Below are positions 1 to 8,708 of a stretch of DNA of 64,000 bases, piece by piece. This stretch comes from DASPOF01 sp035626155. GTDB taxonomy: Bacteria > Desulfobacterota > Binatia > Binatales > Binataceae. A program made the translations under genes and the position numbers. Below the pieces are notes generated by a model that saw only the letters and a program-made list of their open reading frames with translations, was not told the origin of the DNA and made no database searches. The stretch spans positions 3,801-67,800 of the forward strand of contig DASPOF010000041.1 of the NCBI GenBank assembly GCA_035626155.1, in the 5' to 3' direction. Position 1 is the stretch's first letter. Every line of letters starts with the position of its first letter.

Positions 1-201
1 GTGAAAAATCGCGACGGCTCGCTCGCGGTCGAAAAAACCGGGAACGCCGACACCCCGATTATGAATGACAAGCCGACGCTGCTGACCTGCGACGTGTGGG
101 AGCACGCATACTACATTGACTATCGCAACGCGCGGGCGAACTATGTCGATGCGTTCTGGAACCTGGTCAACTGGGAGTTCGTCGCTTCCAATTTGAAGTG
201 A
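1..201 (+). CDS. sodB: Fe/Mn superoxide dismutase, C-terminal part (5' cut by window)
   Basis: This is the end of a superoxide dismutase, which converts superoxide to O2 and H2O2. The 66 visible residues hold the family signature DVWEHAYY, with metal ligands D31 and H35 in window numbering, and the typical ending ...AFWNLVNWEFVASNL. The N-terminal alpha-hairpin domain lies outside the window, so the apparent first codon at position 1 is not a real start. Iron versus manganese use cannot be decided from this fragment. It converges on the hydrogenase operon, with 79 bases between the two stops and no clear hairpin-plus-T-tract terminator there. Identification of the family is secure. Confidence 0.93.
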   Translation: MKNRDGSLAVEKTGNADTPIMNDKPTLLTCDVWEHAYYIDYRNARANYVDAFWNLVNWEFVASNLK

Positions 202-280
202 TCGCGCACCGAGCCCGGATTCCCGTTTTGCATTGGCGGGGCTTCGCGCGCCGGCGCGTTCGCACGGGTCCGGCGCAAAA

Positions 281-772
281 TTACGCAGTCGGTGGGTGAC
301 CCGAGACCGCGCTCTCGCGGCTCAACTCCTCTGCCCAGGATCGCACGCGGTCGAGCGCACGCTTCAACGCCGGGCGCATCGTTTGGCTGAGGGTAAAGGC
401 TCGGCGCGCCGGCGCGGGAGCGATTTCGATCGCGAAGATTTTCCCGCGCTCGGGTGCGCATCCCAACTTTCGCGCGAGCGCGACCGCCTCCGCGACCCCC
501 ATGTCGTGCGAGGAAACGAACCGAGCGGCGCATCGAGCCACGTCATCGAAACTCAGCTCATGGAGAGTGCCGGCGCGCGCGCCGGATCGCACGGCGTCGA
601 TAAGGATGGCGGCATCGATTCCGCGCATCAGTTCGAGAAGGCTCACCCCGGGACGATCGGCAACGATTACTTCGCAGTTGGGCGGCGGCGCCTCGGCGAG
701 GATTCGCGCGACCTCGAGCCCGCACGCATCGTCGCCGAACGGGCTTCCGATCCCGATGATCCGAATCAACAT
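281..772 (-). CDS. [NiFe] hydrogenase maturation endopeptidase
   Basis: This 163-residue protein is a HyaD/HycI-family protease, which removes the C-terminal tail of the hydrogenase large subunit after nickel insertion. The N-terminus (MLIRIIGIGSPFGDDACG) has the glycine-rich start and the conserved Asp of the family. ILIDAVRSG and SSHDMGVAEAV follow at the places where the family has its nickel-sensing Asp and His. The ATG at 772 overlaps the large-subunit stop by 7 bases (ATGTTGA), so substrate and protease are probably translationally coupled. A longer frame starting at 817 lies inside the large-subunit gene and lacks family similarity. Last gene of the operon. Confidence 0.9.
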   Translation of the reverse strand: MLIRIIGIGSPFGDDACGLEVARILAEAPPPNCEVIVADRPGVSLLELMRGIDAAILIDAVRSGARAGTLHELSFDDVARCAARFVSSHDMGVAEAVALARKLGCAPERGKIFAIEIAPAPARRAFTLSQTMRPALKRALDRVRSWAEELSRESAVSGHPPTA

Positions 773-2070
773 CGTTCGGTCTCCAGGCGGAGAAAGTGCG
801 TCGAGCACGAGATGCACGGGTCGTAATTGCGAATTGCCATTTCGCAGGCGTGAGTCGCTTCCGCCTCAGTCTTCTGAATTATGCCGGGAACGAGTTCGCG
901 CAGGTCGGCCTCGATTCGCGCCTGGTTCTGCGCGGTGGGCGGGACGATCCGCGCGGATCGGATCGATCCGCGCTCATCGGTCTCGAACGCGTTATAGAGC
1001 AGGCCGCGCGGCGCCTCGGTGATCGCGCGTCCGATTCCGGCGCGCGGATGGAACGGCGCGGCAGAGGGTGATGGCGGTTCGTATGCGTCGATGATCCTGA
1101 GCGCTTCGTCGATCGCATAAAGAATCTCGAGCGCGCGGGCGACGATGCTCGTGTAGGGATTCGAATTCGGCCACGGGATGCCGGTGTCGCGCGCGACGGA
1201 GGCGACGTCGGGCCCCAGCCGATCGAAATTCAGGTTGATGCGGGCGAGCGGTCCGAGGAAGTACGATTCGCGGCCTTTGACCTTCGAGCGGAGCGCATTC
1301 GAATACGGCACCTGGTGCTCCTCGAAAAAGTCGTCGAAGTTCTCCTGGGGCGCATCGATGCCTTTGCTCGAGACGATCCTCCCTTCGTTCATCGGATATT
1401 CGTCCGGATGGCGGAGCGAAACGAATTCGATGTCGCGATTGGCGGCGGGCAAATCGAATCGGGAAACCCAGCGCACGCACTCGACCGCATCGGCGCGCCC
1501 GCGCAGGAGTTGCTCGCGCAAAACCGCAAGCTCGTCGCGCCTGGGGACGCGAGTAAAGCCGCCGATGCAGGCGCCGACCGGATGGACCGAGCGGCCGCCG
1601 AGCTTTGCCACGATCGCGTTGCCGAGCTTCCTGATTCTGAGGCCGCGCTCGACGGCGTCGCGATGTTTCTCGGCCATCGCGATCACGCCGTCGCATCCCA
1701 GGAAATCCGGCGCCGCGAGGACGTGGACGTGGAGGGCGTGGCTTTCTATCCACTCGCCGCAGTAGTAGAGCCGGCGCAGGGCGCGGATCGCGGGATCGAT
1801 CGCGATATCGAACAATCGCTCGAAAGCATGTACCGCGGTCATCTGATACGCGACCGGGCAGATGCCGCAGATTCGCGCGGTGAGGTCGGGCGCCTCCCGG
1901 CAATCGCGGCCCCGCAGCAATGCCTCGAAGAAGCGGGGCGGCTCGAAAATTTCCAGGCGCAGGTCCGCCAACTGGTCATCGTGCAATCTGATCCGCAAGG
2001 CGCTTTCGCCCTCGACGCGGGTCAGATAGTTGACCTCGATCGTCCTAGTTTTTTTTCGCCGCGATGGCAT
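766..2070 (-). CDS. hydA: Group 3b-type [NiFe] hydrogenase, large (alpha) subunit
   Basis: This 434-residue protein carries the Ni-Fe active site of a cytoplasmic bidirectional hydrogenase. Motif L1, RICGIC (C68, C71), and motif L2, DPCISC (C419, C422), supply the four cysteine ligands. H425 follows L2, and the last nine residues beyond it form the tail expected to be removed by the protease encoded just downstream. Group 3b enzymes (sulfhydrogenase, Hyd-I of Pyrococcus) couple H2 to NAD(P)H through the beta and gamma subunits, and the beta-gamma-delta-alpha order here is the one known for that group. The start at 2070 overlaps the delta gene by 26 bases. The hyp maturation genes are not in the window. 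Confidence 0.95.
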   Translation of the reverse strand: MPSRRKKTRTIEVNYLTRVEGESALRIRLHDDQLADLRLEIFEPPRFFEALLRGRDCREAPDLTARICGICPVAYQMTAVHAFERLFDIAIDPAIRALRRLYYCGEWIESHALHVHVLAAPDFLGCDGVIAMAEKHRDAVERGLRIRKLGNAIVAKLGGRSVHPVGACIGGFTRVPRRDELAVLREQLLRGRADAVECVRWVSRFDLPAANRDIEFVSLRHPDEYPMNEGRIVSSKGIDAPQENFDDFFEEHQVPYSNALRSKVKGRESYFLGPLARINLNFDRLGPDVASVARDTGIPWPNSNPYTSIVARALEILYAIDEALRIIDAYEPPSPSAAPFHPRAGIGRAITEAPRGLLYNAFETDERGSIRSARIVPPTAQNQARIEADLRELVPGIIQKTEAEATHACEMAIRNYDPCISCSTHFLRLETERC

Positions 2071-2821
2071 CCGCGGTCTCCCGCCACGGCCTTACGTAAC
2101 CGTTGATTGCACGCAAGCGGCGCAGCGCGTCGTCGCCGGCAATCCCCTGATTTGCGAGCAGGCGCGTGAACGATTCCATGTTCTGATCGTCGGCTGGCCC
2201 GAAACATCCGTAGCATCCGCGCCGCAACGACGGGCACAGCGCGCCGCATCCCGTGCGCGTTACCGGTCCGAGGCACGGCTCTCCGCGCGCAACCACCACG
2301 CACGCATTGCCGCGCCGCTTGCACTCCATGCACACGCTATGGGCGGGCAGCACCGGCTTCGCCCCGGATAGCAACGAGCGCACCACGCTCAACAGCTCGC
2401 GCACATCCACGGGGCAGCCCCAGATCTCGAAATCGACCCGGACATGCTCGGAGATGGGAGTGGAGGTCGAGAGCGTCGAGATGAATTCGGGGCTGGGATA
2501 GACGACGCTCCGGTATTGTTCGACGTCGGCCCAGTTGCGCAGCGCCTGGATTCCGCCTGCGGTGGCGCACGCCCCGATCGTGACGAGAAAGCGGCTGTCT
2601 TCGCGCACCCGGATGATCCGCCGGGCATCGTCGGGGGTGGTGATGCTGCCCTCGACGAACGCGATGTCGTACGGTCCGTCGAGATGGCGGCTTCGAATCT
2701 GCGGAAAATGGGCGAAATCAACCAGCCCGGCGAGCTTCAGCAGCTCGTCCTCGGCGTTCAGGAACTGCAACTGGCAGCCGTCGCACGAAGCGAACTTGAA
2801 TACCGCGATTCGGGGTTTCAT
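2045..2821 (-). CDS. hydD: [NiFe] hydrogenase, small (delta) subunit
   Basis: This 258-residue electron-transfer subunit brings electrons to or from the Ni-Fe site. Proximal-cluster cysteines lie in ASCDGCQ (C13, C16), IGACAT (C85) and GCPVD (C136). A second cysteine-rich stretch from residue 164 to 206 (C164, C167, C174, C183, C192, C197, C203, C206) fits two more Fe-S clusters. No Tat signal is present, so the enzyme should be cytoplasmic. The start is ATG 2821, which shares ATGA with the gamma stop. An extended frame to 2932 is only the shadow of gamma. Confidence 0.94.
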   Translation of the reverse strand: MKPRIAVFKFASCDGCQLQFLNAEDELLKLAGLVDFAHFPQIRSRHLDGPYDIAFVEGSITTPDDARRIIRVREDSRFLVTIGACATAGGIQALRNWADVEQYRSVVYPSPEFISTLSTSTPISEHVRVDFEIWGCPVDVRELLSVVRSLLSGAKPVLPAHSVCMECKRRGNACVVVARGEPCLGPVTRTGCGALCPSLRRGCYGCFGPADDQNMESFTRLLANQGIAGDDALRRLRAINGYVRPWRETADAIAAKKN

Positions 2822-3645
2822 ATCCCGGATTCTCCGAAGCGCTGCCTCACCGTGTGATAGGAAAATATCGGGCCATCTTTGCAGACAAAGTGTTCGCGAT
2901 ACTGGCAATGGCCGCAGAGCCCGACCGCGCACTCCATCCGCCGTTCCATCGAGAGGTAAATGGCATCATCGGTGATGCCCTTCTGGCGCAGCGAACGTGC
3001 GGCGAATCTCATCATCATTTCCGGTCCGCACATCATCACGATCGACGATGGTGGCACTGTTACCTCATCGAACAATTCCGTCACCACGCCGATCTTATAA
3101 TGCCAGCTTTTATCCGGGTGGTCGGTCGTCAGGTAAACCTTGGTGCGCGGCGCGCGGCGCCATTCATCGAAGCGCTCGCGGTAGAGGAGATCGTTGGGCG
3201 TTTTGACGCCATGAATAATATGCAGTTCGCCATAGTCGGCGCGGCGGCGGAAAATGTAGTTAATCAGTCCAACGACCGGCGCGCATCCCAGCCCCCCGGT
3301 GATAATTACTACGTCCCGCCCGCGCGCCACATTGACCGGCCATCCGTTGCCATATGGGCCGCGCACGCCGACGATGTCGCCGACCTTCCACTTCGCCATC
3401 ACGCCCGTAACGCGTCCCGCGATCCGGATGGTGTGTTCCAGGATTTCCGGCTCCGCCGGATCGGAAACGATCGAGATGGGCACCTCGCCGACGCCGAAGA
3501 CGTAGATCATGTTGAACTGCCCCGCCTCGAAGCGATATGAGCGGCGCACCTCGGCATCGAGCAAACGCATCGTGAACGTATAGATACCTTCGGTCTCGGT
3601 CCTGCGCGCGATGATGCGGGCCGGATGCATGGCGTAAGGAGTCAT
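2818..3645 (-). CDS. hydG: Hydrogenase diaphorase (gamma) subunit, FAD/NAD(P)-binding
   Basis: This 275-residue protein of the ferredoxin-NADP reductase fold passes electrons between NAD(P)H and the hydrogenase. An FAD-binding barrel spans about residues 5-105 (FEAGQFNMIYVFG, then a GEVPISI flavin motif). The NAD(P) domain begins at VVIITGGLGCAPV (residues 112-124). A C-terminal [2Fe-2S] site has C239, C244, C247 and C255. The same layout is seen in sulfhydrogenase gamma and anaerobic sulfite reductase AsrB. The start at 3645 shares ATGA with the beta stop. A longer reading frame reaching 3996 overlaps beta and lacks family similarity upstream of 3645. Confidence 0.94.
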   Translation of the reverse strand: MTPYAMHPARIIARRTETEGIYTFTMRLLDAEVRRSYRFEAGQFNMIYVFGVGEVPISIVSDPAEPEILEHTIRIAGRVTGVMAKWKVGDIVGVRGPYGNGWPVNVARGRDVVIITGGLGCAPVVGLINYIFRRRADYGELHIIHGVKTPNDLLYRERFDEWRRAPRTKVYLTTDHPDKSWHYKIGVVTELFDEVTVPPSSIVMMCGPEMMMRFAARSLRQKGITDDAIYLSMERRMECAVGLCGHCQYREHFVCKDGPIFSYHTVRQRFGESGI

Positions 3646-4748
3646 CGTTTCCCCCGCTGGGCGCGAATTGCCGCGACTTCCTCGGTGAGGTCGATTCCGA
3701 CCGGGCACCACGTGATGCACCGGCCGCATCCGACGCATCCCGACGTTCCGAACTGATCGATCCATGAAGCGAGCTTGTGAGTGAGCCACTGCCGGTAGCG
3801 GTCGTGGATTTTCGGGCGGAAGTTGATGCCGCGGATGTGCGCATGTTCGAGCGAGAAGCAGGAGTCCCACTTGCGCACGCGACGGCTCATGTTCCCGTCG
3901 ATTTCCTGAACGTCGATGACGGTGTTGCAGAAGCAGGTCGGACACACCATCGTGCAGTTGGTGCAAGAGAGGCACCGCGCGGCGACATCGTTCCATCGCG
4001 GATTCTCGGCTTCTTCGTAGAGCAGGCCCGGCATATCCGACGTATCGAGGCGCCGTTGCATGCTCGCCGCGCGTTGGCCGATCCGCGCCTGCGCCGCCGC
4101 GATTTGGTCATCCGGCGCCGCACTCAGGCGGAGCTTGGCGACGATCGCGTCGCCGGCGGGAGAGTTGCTGCGCACCACGAAACCATCTTCCATTTCGGTG
4201 AGGGAGAGGTCGAAGCCCGCCGTCGCTTCCGGCCCGGTTTTCATCGAAACGCAAAAACACGTGGGCGCGCATCGCGTGCAGTTGACCGCGACCATGAAGG
4301 CGTCCTTGCGCCTCGCCTCGTAATGCGTGTCGCGAAAGCTGTCGTGCAGGAAGATGCGATCCTGGATTGCAATCGCGGCAAGATCGCACGCGCGGACCCC
4401 GATGAATGCAAGGCGCGGCGCCTGCGGGATTGTCTCCCTGACCTGGAAGCCGCGCCGCTCCCGCTGCACCTCGAGCAGCGGTTCTTCCGGCGCGAAAAAG
4501 AACGGCTTGAGCGATCCGGCGCCGTTTACTACGCCAAAAATCTCGCCCGCGACGCCCGCAGAGAGCCGGTAGCGGCCGGGCTCCTGCGATTCGCGCATCC
4601 CGACCGCCATGTCGGAAACCGCGCGCACCTCGGCGAAGGTCACGCCGCCATCGTTCGCGACCGGGCCGAGAACCTTGAGTCCCTCGCCGCGCAGTAACGC
4701 GATGAGATCGTCGAGCACAGCCTTGGGCATGCTCAGAGGTTCGTTCAT
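3642..4748 (-). CDS. hydB: Hydrogenase iron-sulfur (beta) subunit
   Basis: This 368-residue protein resembles sulfhydrogenase beta and AsrA. It links the flavin subunit to the small subunit by Fe-S clusters. Two 4Fe-4S motifs stand at C259/C262/C265/C269 and C338/C341/C344/C348. An extra cysteine-rich stretch (C157, C160, C164, C166) lies in the middle of the protein, as in AsrA-like proteins. The ATG at 4748 was preferred over a TTG two codons upstream because the family usually begins close to MNEPLS. First hydrogenase gene of the operon, 54 bases downstream of an alpha/beta-hydrolase gene on the same strand. Confidence 0.92.
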   Translation of the reverse strand: MNEPLSMPKAVLDDLIALLRGEGLKVLGPVANDGGVTFAEVRAVSDMAVGMRESQEPGRYRLSAGVAGEIFGVVNGAGSLKPFFFAPEEPLLEVQRERRGFQVRETIPQAPRLAFIGVRACDLAAIAIQDRIFLHDSFRDTHYEARRKDAFMVAVNCTRCAPTCFCVSMKTGPEATAGFDLSLTEMEDGFVVRSNSPAGDAIVAKLRLSAAPDDQIAAAQARIGQRAASMQRRLDTSDMPGLLYEEAENPRWNDVAARCLSCTNCTMVCPTCFCNTVIDVQEIDGNMSRRVRKWDSCFSLEHAHIRGINFRPKIHDRYRQWLTHKLASWIDQFGTSGCVGCGRCITWCPVGIDLTEEVAAIRAQRGKR

Positions 4749-4802
4749 GCACAACTTCCGCGAACGCAGAGCGATCTCGCGCGAGCCCGCCTCATCGACG
4801 GT

Positions 4803-5624
4803 TTATCCCGCGATGGGATGGCGGCCAAAGAAGCTCGCCAGCGCTTCTCCGACCGCCTTGGGATTCTCCATCTGCAGCATGTGCCCGGCGTCCGGTATCT
4901 CGATCGATTTCGCCTGGGGCAGGATCGCCACAATCGCGCGATGGATTTCCCGGAAGACGGGGACGCTGTTTCCGCCGACGCCTGCGAGCACGGGGCTGCG
5001 AAGGCGGCGAAGGTCGCCGGCCGAAAAGGCCGTCATGAATTCCTGAATCGCGGGCATCTCGATCTGGAAGAACGTGTCGCCATCGGCGACCGCGGCCTCG
5101 CAACCACCGGGCAGAACGCGCTCGAGATTCGCGCGATAATCCGTTCCCGCCACGCGCATGAGGAAACCTTCGATCGCACCCCGCTTGTTTCCTCCGAAGT
5201 AACTCTGGATCGCCGCCGCCAGGTCCAGTCCGGGCGTCATCGAGGCCGGGAGTAGACCGACCAGCGCCGGCTCCAGGAGCGAAAGCGAATGGACGGCGTC
5301 GGGCGCGTCGAGCGCGACCCGGGTCGCGATCACCCCTCCGTACGAATGCCCTACGACGTGCGCCTTGCGGATGCCGAGATGACGAATCAGCCCGAGGCAA
5401 TCATTCGCCTGGTCCGCGATGCTCACCGGGGGACGCGAATGCGAGCTGCCTCCGTAACCTCGGCGGCGGTATCGGATCAGCCGATAGCGCCCGGAAAGCG
5501 AGCGCTCGCCCATCAGCGGCAGGTAAGAATCGGCGACTACGCTGCCGTGAATGAGCACGACCGGCTCACCCTGCCCGCGGCTTTCGAATTCGATTTTGAT
5601 TCCGCTCAAGTCTGCCGTTTCCAT
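4803..5624 (-). CDS. Alpha/beta-fold hydrolase
   Basis: This 273-residue cytoplasmic hydrolase has an oxyanion-hole motif LIHG (residues 24-27), the nucleophile elbow VGHSYGG with S94, and the C-terminal catalytic histidine in PDAGHMLQMENP (H248). The set is complete, so it should be an active esterase- or hydrolase-type enzyme, but its substrate cannot be told from sequence. A GGAGAGG Shine-Dalgarno sequence about 7 bases before ATG 5624 supports the start. It lies upstream of and co-directional with the hydrogenase operon, so it may share its transcript. No direct role in hydrogenase function is evident. Confidence 0.88.
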   Translation of the reverse strand: METADLSGIKIEFESRGQGEPVVLIHGSVVADSYLPLMGERSLSGRYRLIRYRRRGYGGSSHSRPPVSIADQANDCLGLIRHLGIRKAHVVGHSYGGVIATRVALDAPDAVHSLSLLEPALVGLLPASMTPGLDLAAAIQSYFGGNKRGAIEGFLMRVAGTDYRANLERVLPGGCEAAVADGDTFFQIEMPAIQEFMTAFSAGDLRRLRSPVLAGVGGNSVPVFREIHRAIVAILPQAKSIEIPDAGHMLQMENPKAVGEALASFFGRHPIAG

Positions 5625-5840
5625 ATGAGCACCTCTCCGCGCTGGCAGCGCCCGGCCGTCTTATGGCTCCTTGCGCCGGAACGCTGCAAGCTCCTCGAAA
5701 AGGGAACGAGCGCCCCGCGTTTTCGGTTCCGGGTCGGCGCAAATTCCGCGCTGGTCAGCAACCGCCGGCTGCGCAATAGTGGACAGCAACCAACCGGCGC
5801 TGTGCAAGAGCGCGCGAGCATGCGAGGAGAGACATAGCCC

Positions 5841-6782
5841 ATGGAATATCGCTATCTCGGAAAGAGCGGCCTCCAGGTTTCAGCAATCGGACTGGGATGC
5901 AACAACTTCGGCATGCGCTGCGATGCGGAGCAGACTCGCGCCGTTGTACACCGCGCCCTCGACGAGGGCATCACGCTGTTCGACACCGCGGACGTTTATG
6001 GCGGCCGCGGCGTCTCCGAGGACCTCCTCGCCAAAGCACTGGGAAACCGCCGCAACGACGTGATCGTCGCGACCAAGTTCGGCATGCCGATGGGCGATGG
6101 CCCTTACCTGCGCGGAGGATCGCGCCGCTACATCATGGCCGCCGCCGAGGCGAGCCTCAAACGCCTGGCGACCGACTACATCGACCTGTATCAAATCCAC
6201 CAGCCCGATCCCGCGACACCTCAGCAGGAAACCCTCGAGGCGCTCGATGCGCTGGTTCGTTCCGGCAAGGTTCGCTACGTCGGATGCAGCAACTTCGCCG
6301 GATGGCAGTTGGCCGACGCGATGTGGACCTCGCGCGCGGGCGGCCTTGCCGCGTACATTTCCGCACAGAACCTGTACAACCTGCTCGATCGGCGCGTCGA
6401 GCGCGAGCTGGTGCCCGCCTGCCGGCATTTCGGGGTGGGAATTTTGCCCTACTTCCCGCTCGCCAGCGGATTTCTGACCGGCAAATATCGCCGCGGCGCG
6501 GAGCCGCCCAAGGGAACTCGCCTCGCGCTGATGGGGCGGATGGCGGGCCAGTATCTAACCGACGCGAATTTCACGGCGCTCGAAAGCCTCGAGGAGTTCG
6601 CGCGCGCTCACGACCACACCATGGTCGAGCTTGCAACCAGCTGGCTCGCCTGTCAGCCGGAAGTCTCGAGCGTGATTTCCGGTGCGACCCGGCCCGAACA
6701 GGTCGCCGAGAACGTGAACGCCGGAAACTGGAAGCTCACCGCCAACGAGCTGGCCGACATCGATAAGATTACGAAGCATTAG
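5841..6782 (+). CDS. Aldo/keto reductase
   Basis: This 313-residue NADPH-dependent oxidoreductase of the AKR superfamily is a TIM barrel. The catalytic tetrad is visible: D48 and Y53 in FDTADVYG, K79 in ATKF, and H120 in LYQIHQPD. The N-terminus (MEYRYLGKSGLQVSAIGLG) is the standard one for the YhdN/YajO-like branch, and the family's C-terminal cofactor-loop region (VISGATRPEQVAENV) is present. A GAGGAGAG ribosome site lies about 10 bases upstream of ATG 5841. It stands alone on its strand, divergent from the hydrolase/hydrogenase genes. The substrate is not predictable. Confidence 0.92.
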   Translation: MEYRYLGKSGLQVSAIGLGCNNFGMRCDAEQTRAVVHRALDEGITLFDTADVYGGRGVSEDLLAKALGNRRNDVIVATKFGMPMGDGPYLRGGSRRYIMAAAEASLKRLATDYIDLYQIHQPDPATPQQETLEALDALVRSGKVRYVGCSNFAGWQLADAMWTSRAGGLAAYISAQNLYNLLDRRVERELVPACRHFGVGILPYFPLASGFLTGKYRRGAEPPKGTRLALMGRMAGQYLTDANFTALESLEEFARAHDHTMVELATSWLACQPEVSSVISGATRPEQVAENVNAGNWKLTANELADIDKITKH

Positions 6783-6907
6783 AAGCGCGATCGCGCCGGC
6801 CAGCCGTCAGGCGCCGATCACCGCAAGGAACTGAATGATGCGCCGTCGCGTTAATCTAGTAGGGACGCGCTCAAAGCAGCGTGCGAAGCAGCCGAAAGCA
6901 CCAACGG

Positions 6908-6913
6908 TATAAT
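6908..6913 (+). promoter_or_regulatory. Candidate -10 element upstream of msrP
   Basis: A perfect TATAAT hexamer stands in an otherwise GC-rich gap, 88 bases before the msrP start. No good -35 TTGACA match is found 17 bases upstream, so this is a weak promoter call based on the -10 box and its position alone. Confidence 0.3.
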
Positions 6914-7001
6914 TACACCATCCAGCTTGAGCGAGATGCTCCTTCGGCGGGCGGCTGATGGAATCACTATTACGGTCGGCGCACGCATCGAATAGCCAGA
7001 C

Positions 7002-7994
7002 ATGACCGGGATTGGCGGCGGTCTCTCGCGCGAAGTCACTCCGGAGAGCGTGTATCTTCGGCGCCGGGAATTTCTTAAGAATGCAATTCTGTTCGCGGCG
7101 ACGAGCACCGGCGTCGGCGCTACTCTGCTCTGGTTGATGCGCGGTTTGCGCGCGGCAGACCACCAGAAATCAACCAGCGCCGAGATCGCAAGGAATCCTG
7201 CCGGGCTCTCGATTGCCAGGCACTCAGACTACTCGGGCGGCGAAGCCAAAACCCCATACGACAGCGTGACCAGCTACAACAATTTCTATGAGTTCGGATC
7301 GGACAAGAGCGATCCCGCGCAATACGCAACGACGCTGAAACCTCGTCCGTGGACGGTGAGAATCGAAGGGGAAGTAGCGCGCCCGCAAACCGTCGATATC
7401 GATGAGCTGATGCGATGGTTCCCTCTCGAGGAGCGCATCTACCGCATGCGCTGCGTGGAAGCCTGGTCGATGGTCATCCCGTGGGTCGGCATTCCGCTGC
7501 GGGATCTTCTCAAGCGGGTCCAGCCAACTTCGCGCGCGAAATATGTCGCGTTCACTTCGCTTCTCGACCCTGCGCAAATGCCCGGTCAACGCACCGCGCT
7601 CCTGCCCTGGCCCTATGTCGAGGGCCTGCGGATCGATGAAGCGATGCATCCGCTGACGATACTGGCCGTCGGCCTGTACGGGCGGCCTCTTCCCAATCAG
7701 GATGGCGCGCCGCTGCGCCTGGTGGTTCCCTGGAAGTATGGATTCAAGGGGATCAAGTCGATCGTGAAGATTCGGCTAACCGAGGAGCAACCGCCGACCA
7801 CCTGGAATCTGGTCGCGCCCGATGAGTACGGGTTCTATGCGAACGTGAATCCTGCGGTCGATCATCCCCGCTGGAGCCAGGCGACCGAGAGACGCATCGG
7901 CGAGTTTCGCCGCCGTCCGACTTTGCCGTTCAACGGATACGCCGAGCAGGTGGCGGCGCTTTATGCGGGAATGGACCTTCGGAGGAATTTCTAA
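7002..7994 (+). CDS. msrP: Protein-methionine-sulfoxide reductase, catalytic subunit MsrP
   Basis: This 330-residue periplasmic molybdopterin enzyme reduces methionine sulfoxide in oxidised envelope proteins. A Tat signal with RRREFLK (residues 20-26) is followed by a hydrophobic stretch to about residue 45. The sulfite-oxidase-like fold covers residues 85-300, and the molybdenum ligand is C151 in RMRCVEAWSM. Length matches YedY/MsrP. The partner msrQ starts 3 bases after the stop, so the two form an operon. The ATG at 7002 leaves a 19-residue n-region before the twin arginines, which is acceptable, though the ribosome site is weak. Confidence 0.95.
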   Translation: MTGIGGGLSREVTPESVYLRRREFLKNAILFAATSTGVGATLLWLMRGLRAADHQKSTSAEIARNPAGLSIARHSDYSGGEAKTPYDSVTSYNNFYEFGSDKSDPAQYATTLKPRPWTVRIEGEVARPQTVDIDELMRWFPLEERIYRMRCVEAWSMVIPWVGIPLRDLLKRVQPTSRAKYVAFTSLLDPAQMPGQRTALLPWPYVEGLRIDEAMHPLTILAVGLYGRPLPNQDGAPLRLVVPWKYGFKGIKSIVKIRLTEEQPPTTWNLVAPDEYGFYANVNPAVDHPRWSQATERRIGEFRRRPTLPFNGYAEQVAALYAGMDLRRNF

Positions 7995-7997
7995 ATC

Positions 7998-8696
7998 GTG
8001 GCCGGAGCAACAAGGACGCCACTTCCATGGCTGAAGCCGGCGGTGCTCACCGGCTCGTTAGTCCCGGTCGCCGCCATTGTTCTGCGCGCATCGCAAAATG
8101 AGCTAGGCGCGGATCCCATCGCACAGGCGCTTAACCAGCTCGGCCTGATCGCACTTGTCTTCCTTGTTGCCGCGCTTGCCTGCACGCCGCTCAAGGCGAT
8201 CGCCGGCTGGACATGGCCGATGCGCGTGCGCCGTATGCTTGGCCTGCTCGCGTTCTTTTACGCTTCGCTCCACGTCACCACGTACGCTCTGATCGATCAG
8301 GGATTGGACTGGCACGCGATTGAGGCTGACATCCTGAAGCGCAAATTCATCTTCGTTGGGTTCGCGACCTTTGTGCTCCTGGTGCCGCTGGCTGCGACCT
8401 CCACGAACGCCGCGCTCAGGCGCCTCGGTTTCGTCCGATGGAAGCAACTTCATCGCATCGCCTACCTGGCGGCGGCGCTCGCAGTCATCCACTTCACGTG
8501 GCGGGTAAAGCGCGACGTGCGCGAACCGGTGACCTACGGACTCATTCTCGCAAGCCTGCTCGCCGCAAGAGCCGTCGTCTACCTACGCACCCGGACGATC
8601 CAGTGGAGGCAGGGCTTGCGCCGCCGCGCGGCGGAAACCGGCCGGCCGCGATTCCCGAACTGGTCGCTCCCGTTTCGGTTCGGGCGGGAACGATAA
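7998..8696 (+). CDS. msrQ: Heme-containing membrane partner of MsrP, MsrQ
   Basis: This 232-residue multi-span inner-membrane b-type cytochrome of the ferric-reductase-like family brings quinol-derived electrons to MsrP. Hydrophobic helices occur at about 17-32, 45-65, 80-100, 116-135, 152-168 and 178-195. Conserved histidines H92, H152 (in LHRIAY) and H165 sit in helices and are candidate heme ligands. The start is GTG 7998, 3 bases after the msrP stop. The gene converges on the GST gene with only 12 bases between stops. Confidence 0.93.
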   Translation: MAGATRTPLPWLKPAVLTGSLVPVAAIVLRASQNELGADPIAQALNQLGLIALVFLVAALACTPLKAIAGWTWPMRVRRMLGLLAFFYASLHVTTYALIDQGLDWHAIEADILKRKFIFVGFATFVLLVPLAATSTNAALRRLGFVRWKQLHRIAYLAAALAVIHFTWRVKRDVREPVTYGLILASLLAARAVVYLRTRTIQWRQGLRRRAAETGRPRFPNWSLPFRFGRER

Positions 8697-8708
8697 GAGC
8701 GCTCGCGG

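Noticed and set aside
3646..3996. Upstream extension of the hydrogenase gamma frame
   Set aside because: It lies wholly inside the beta gene, reads as Arg-rich low-similarity sequence, and the ATGA overlap at 3642-3645 gives a better start.
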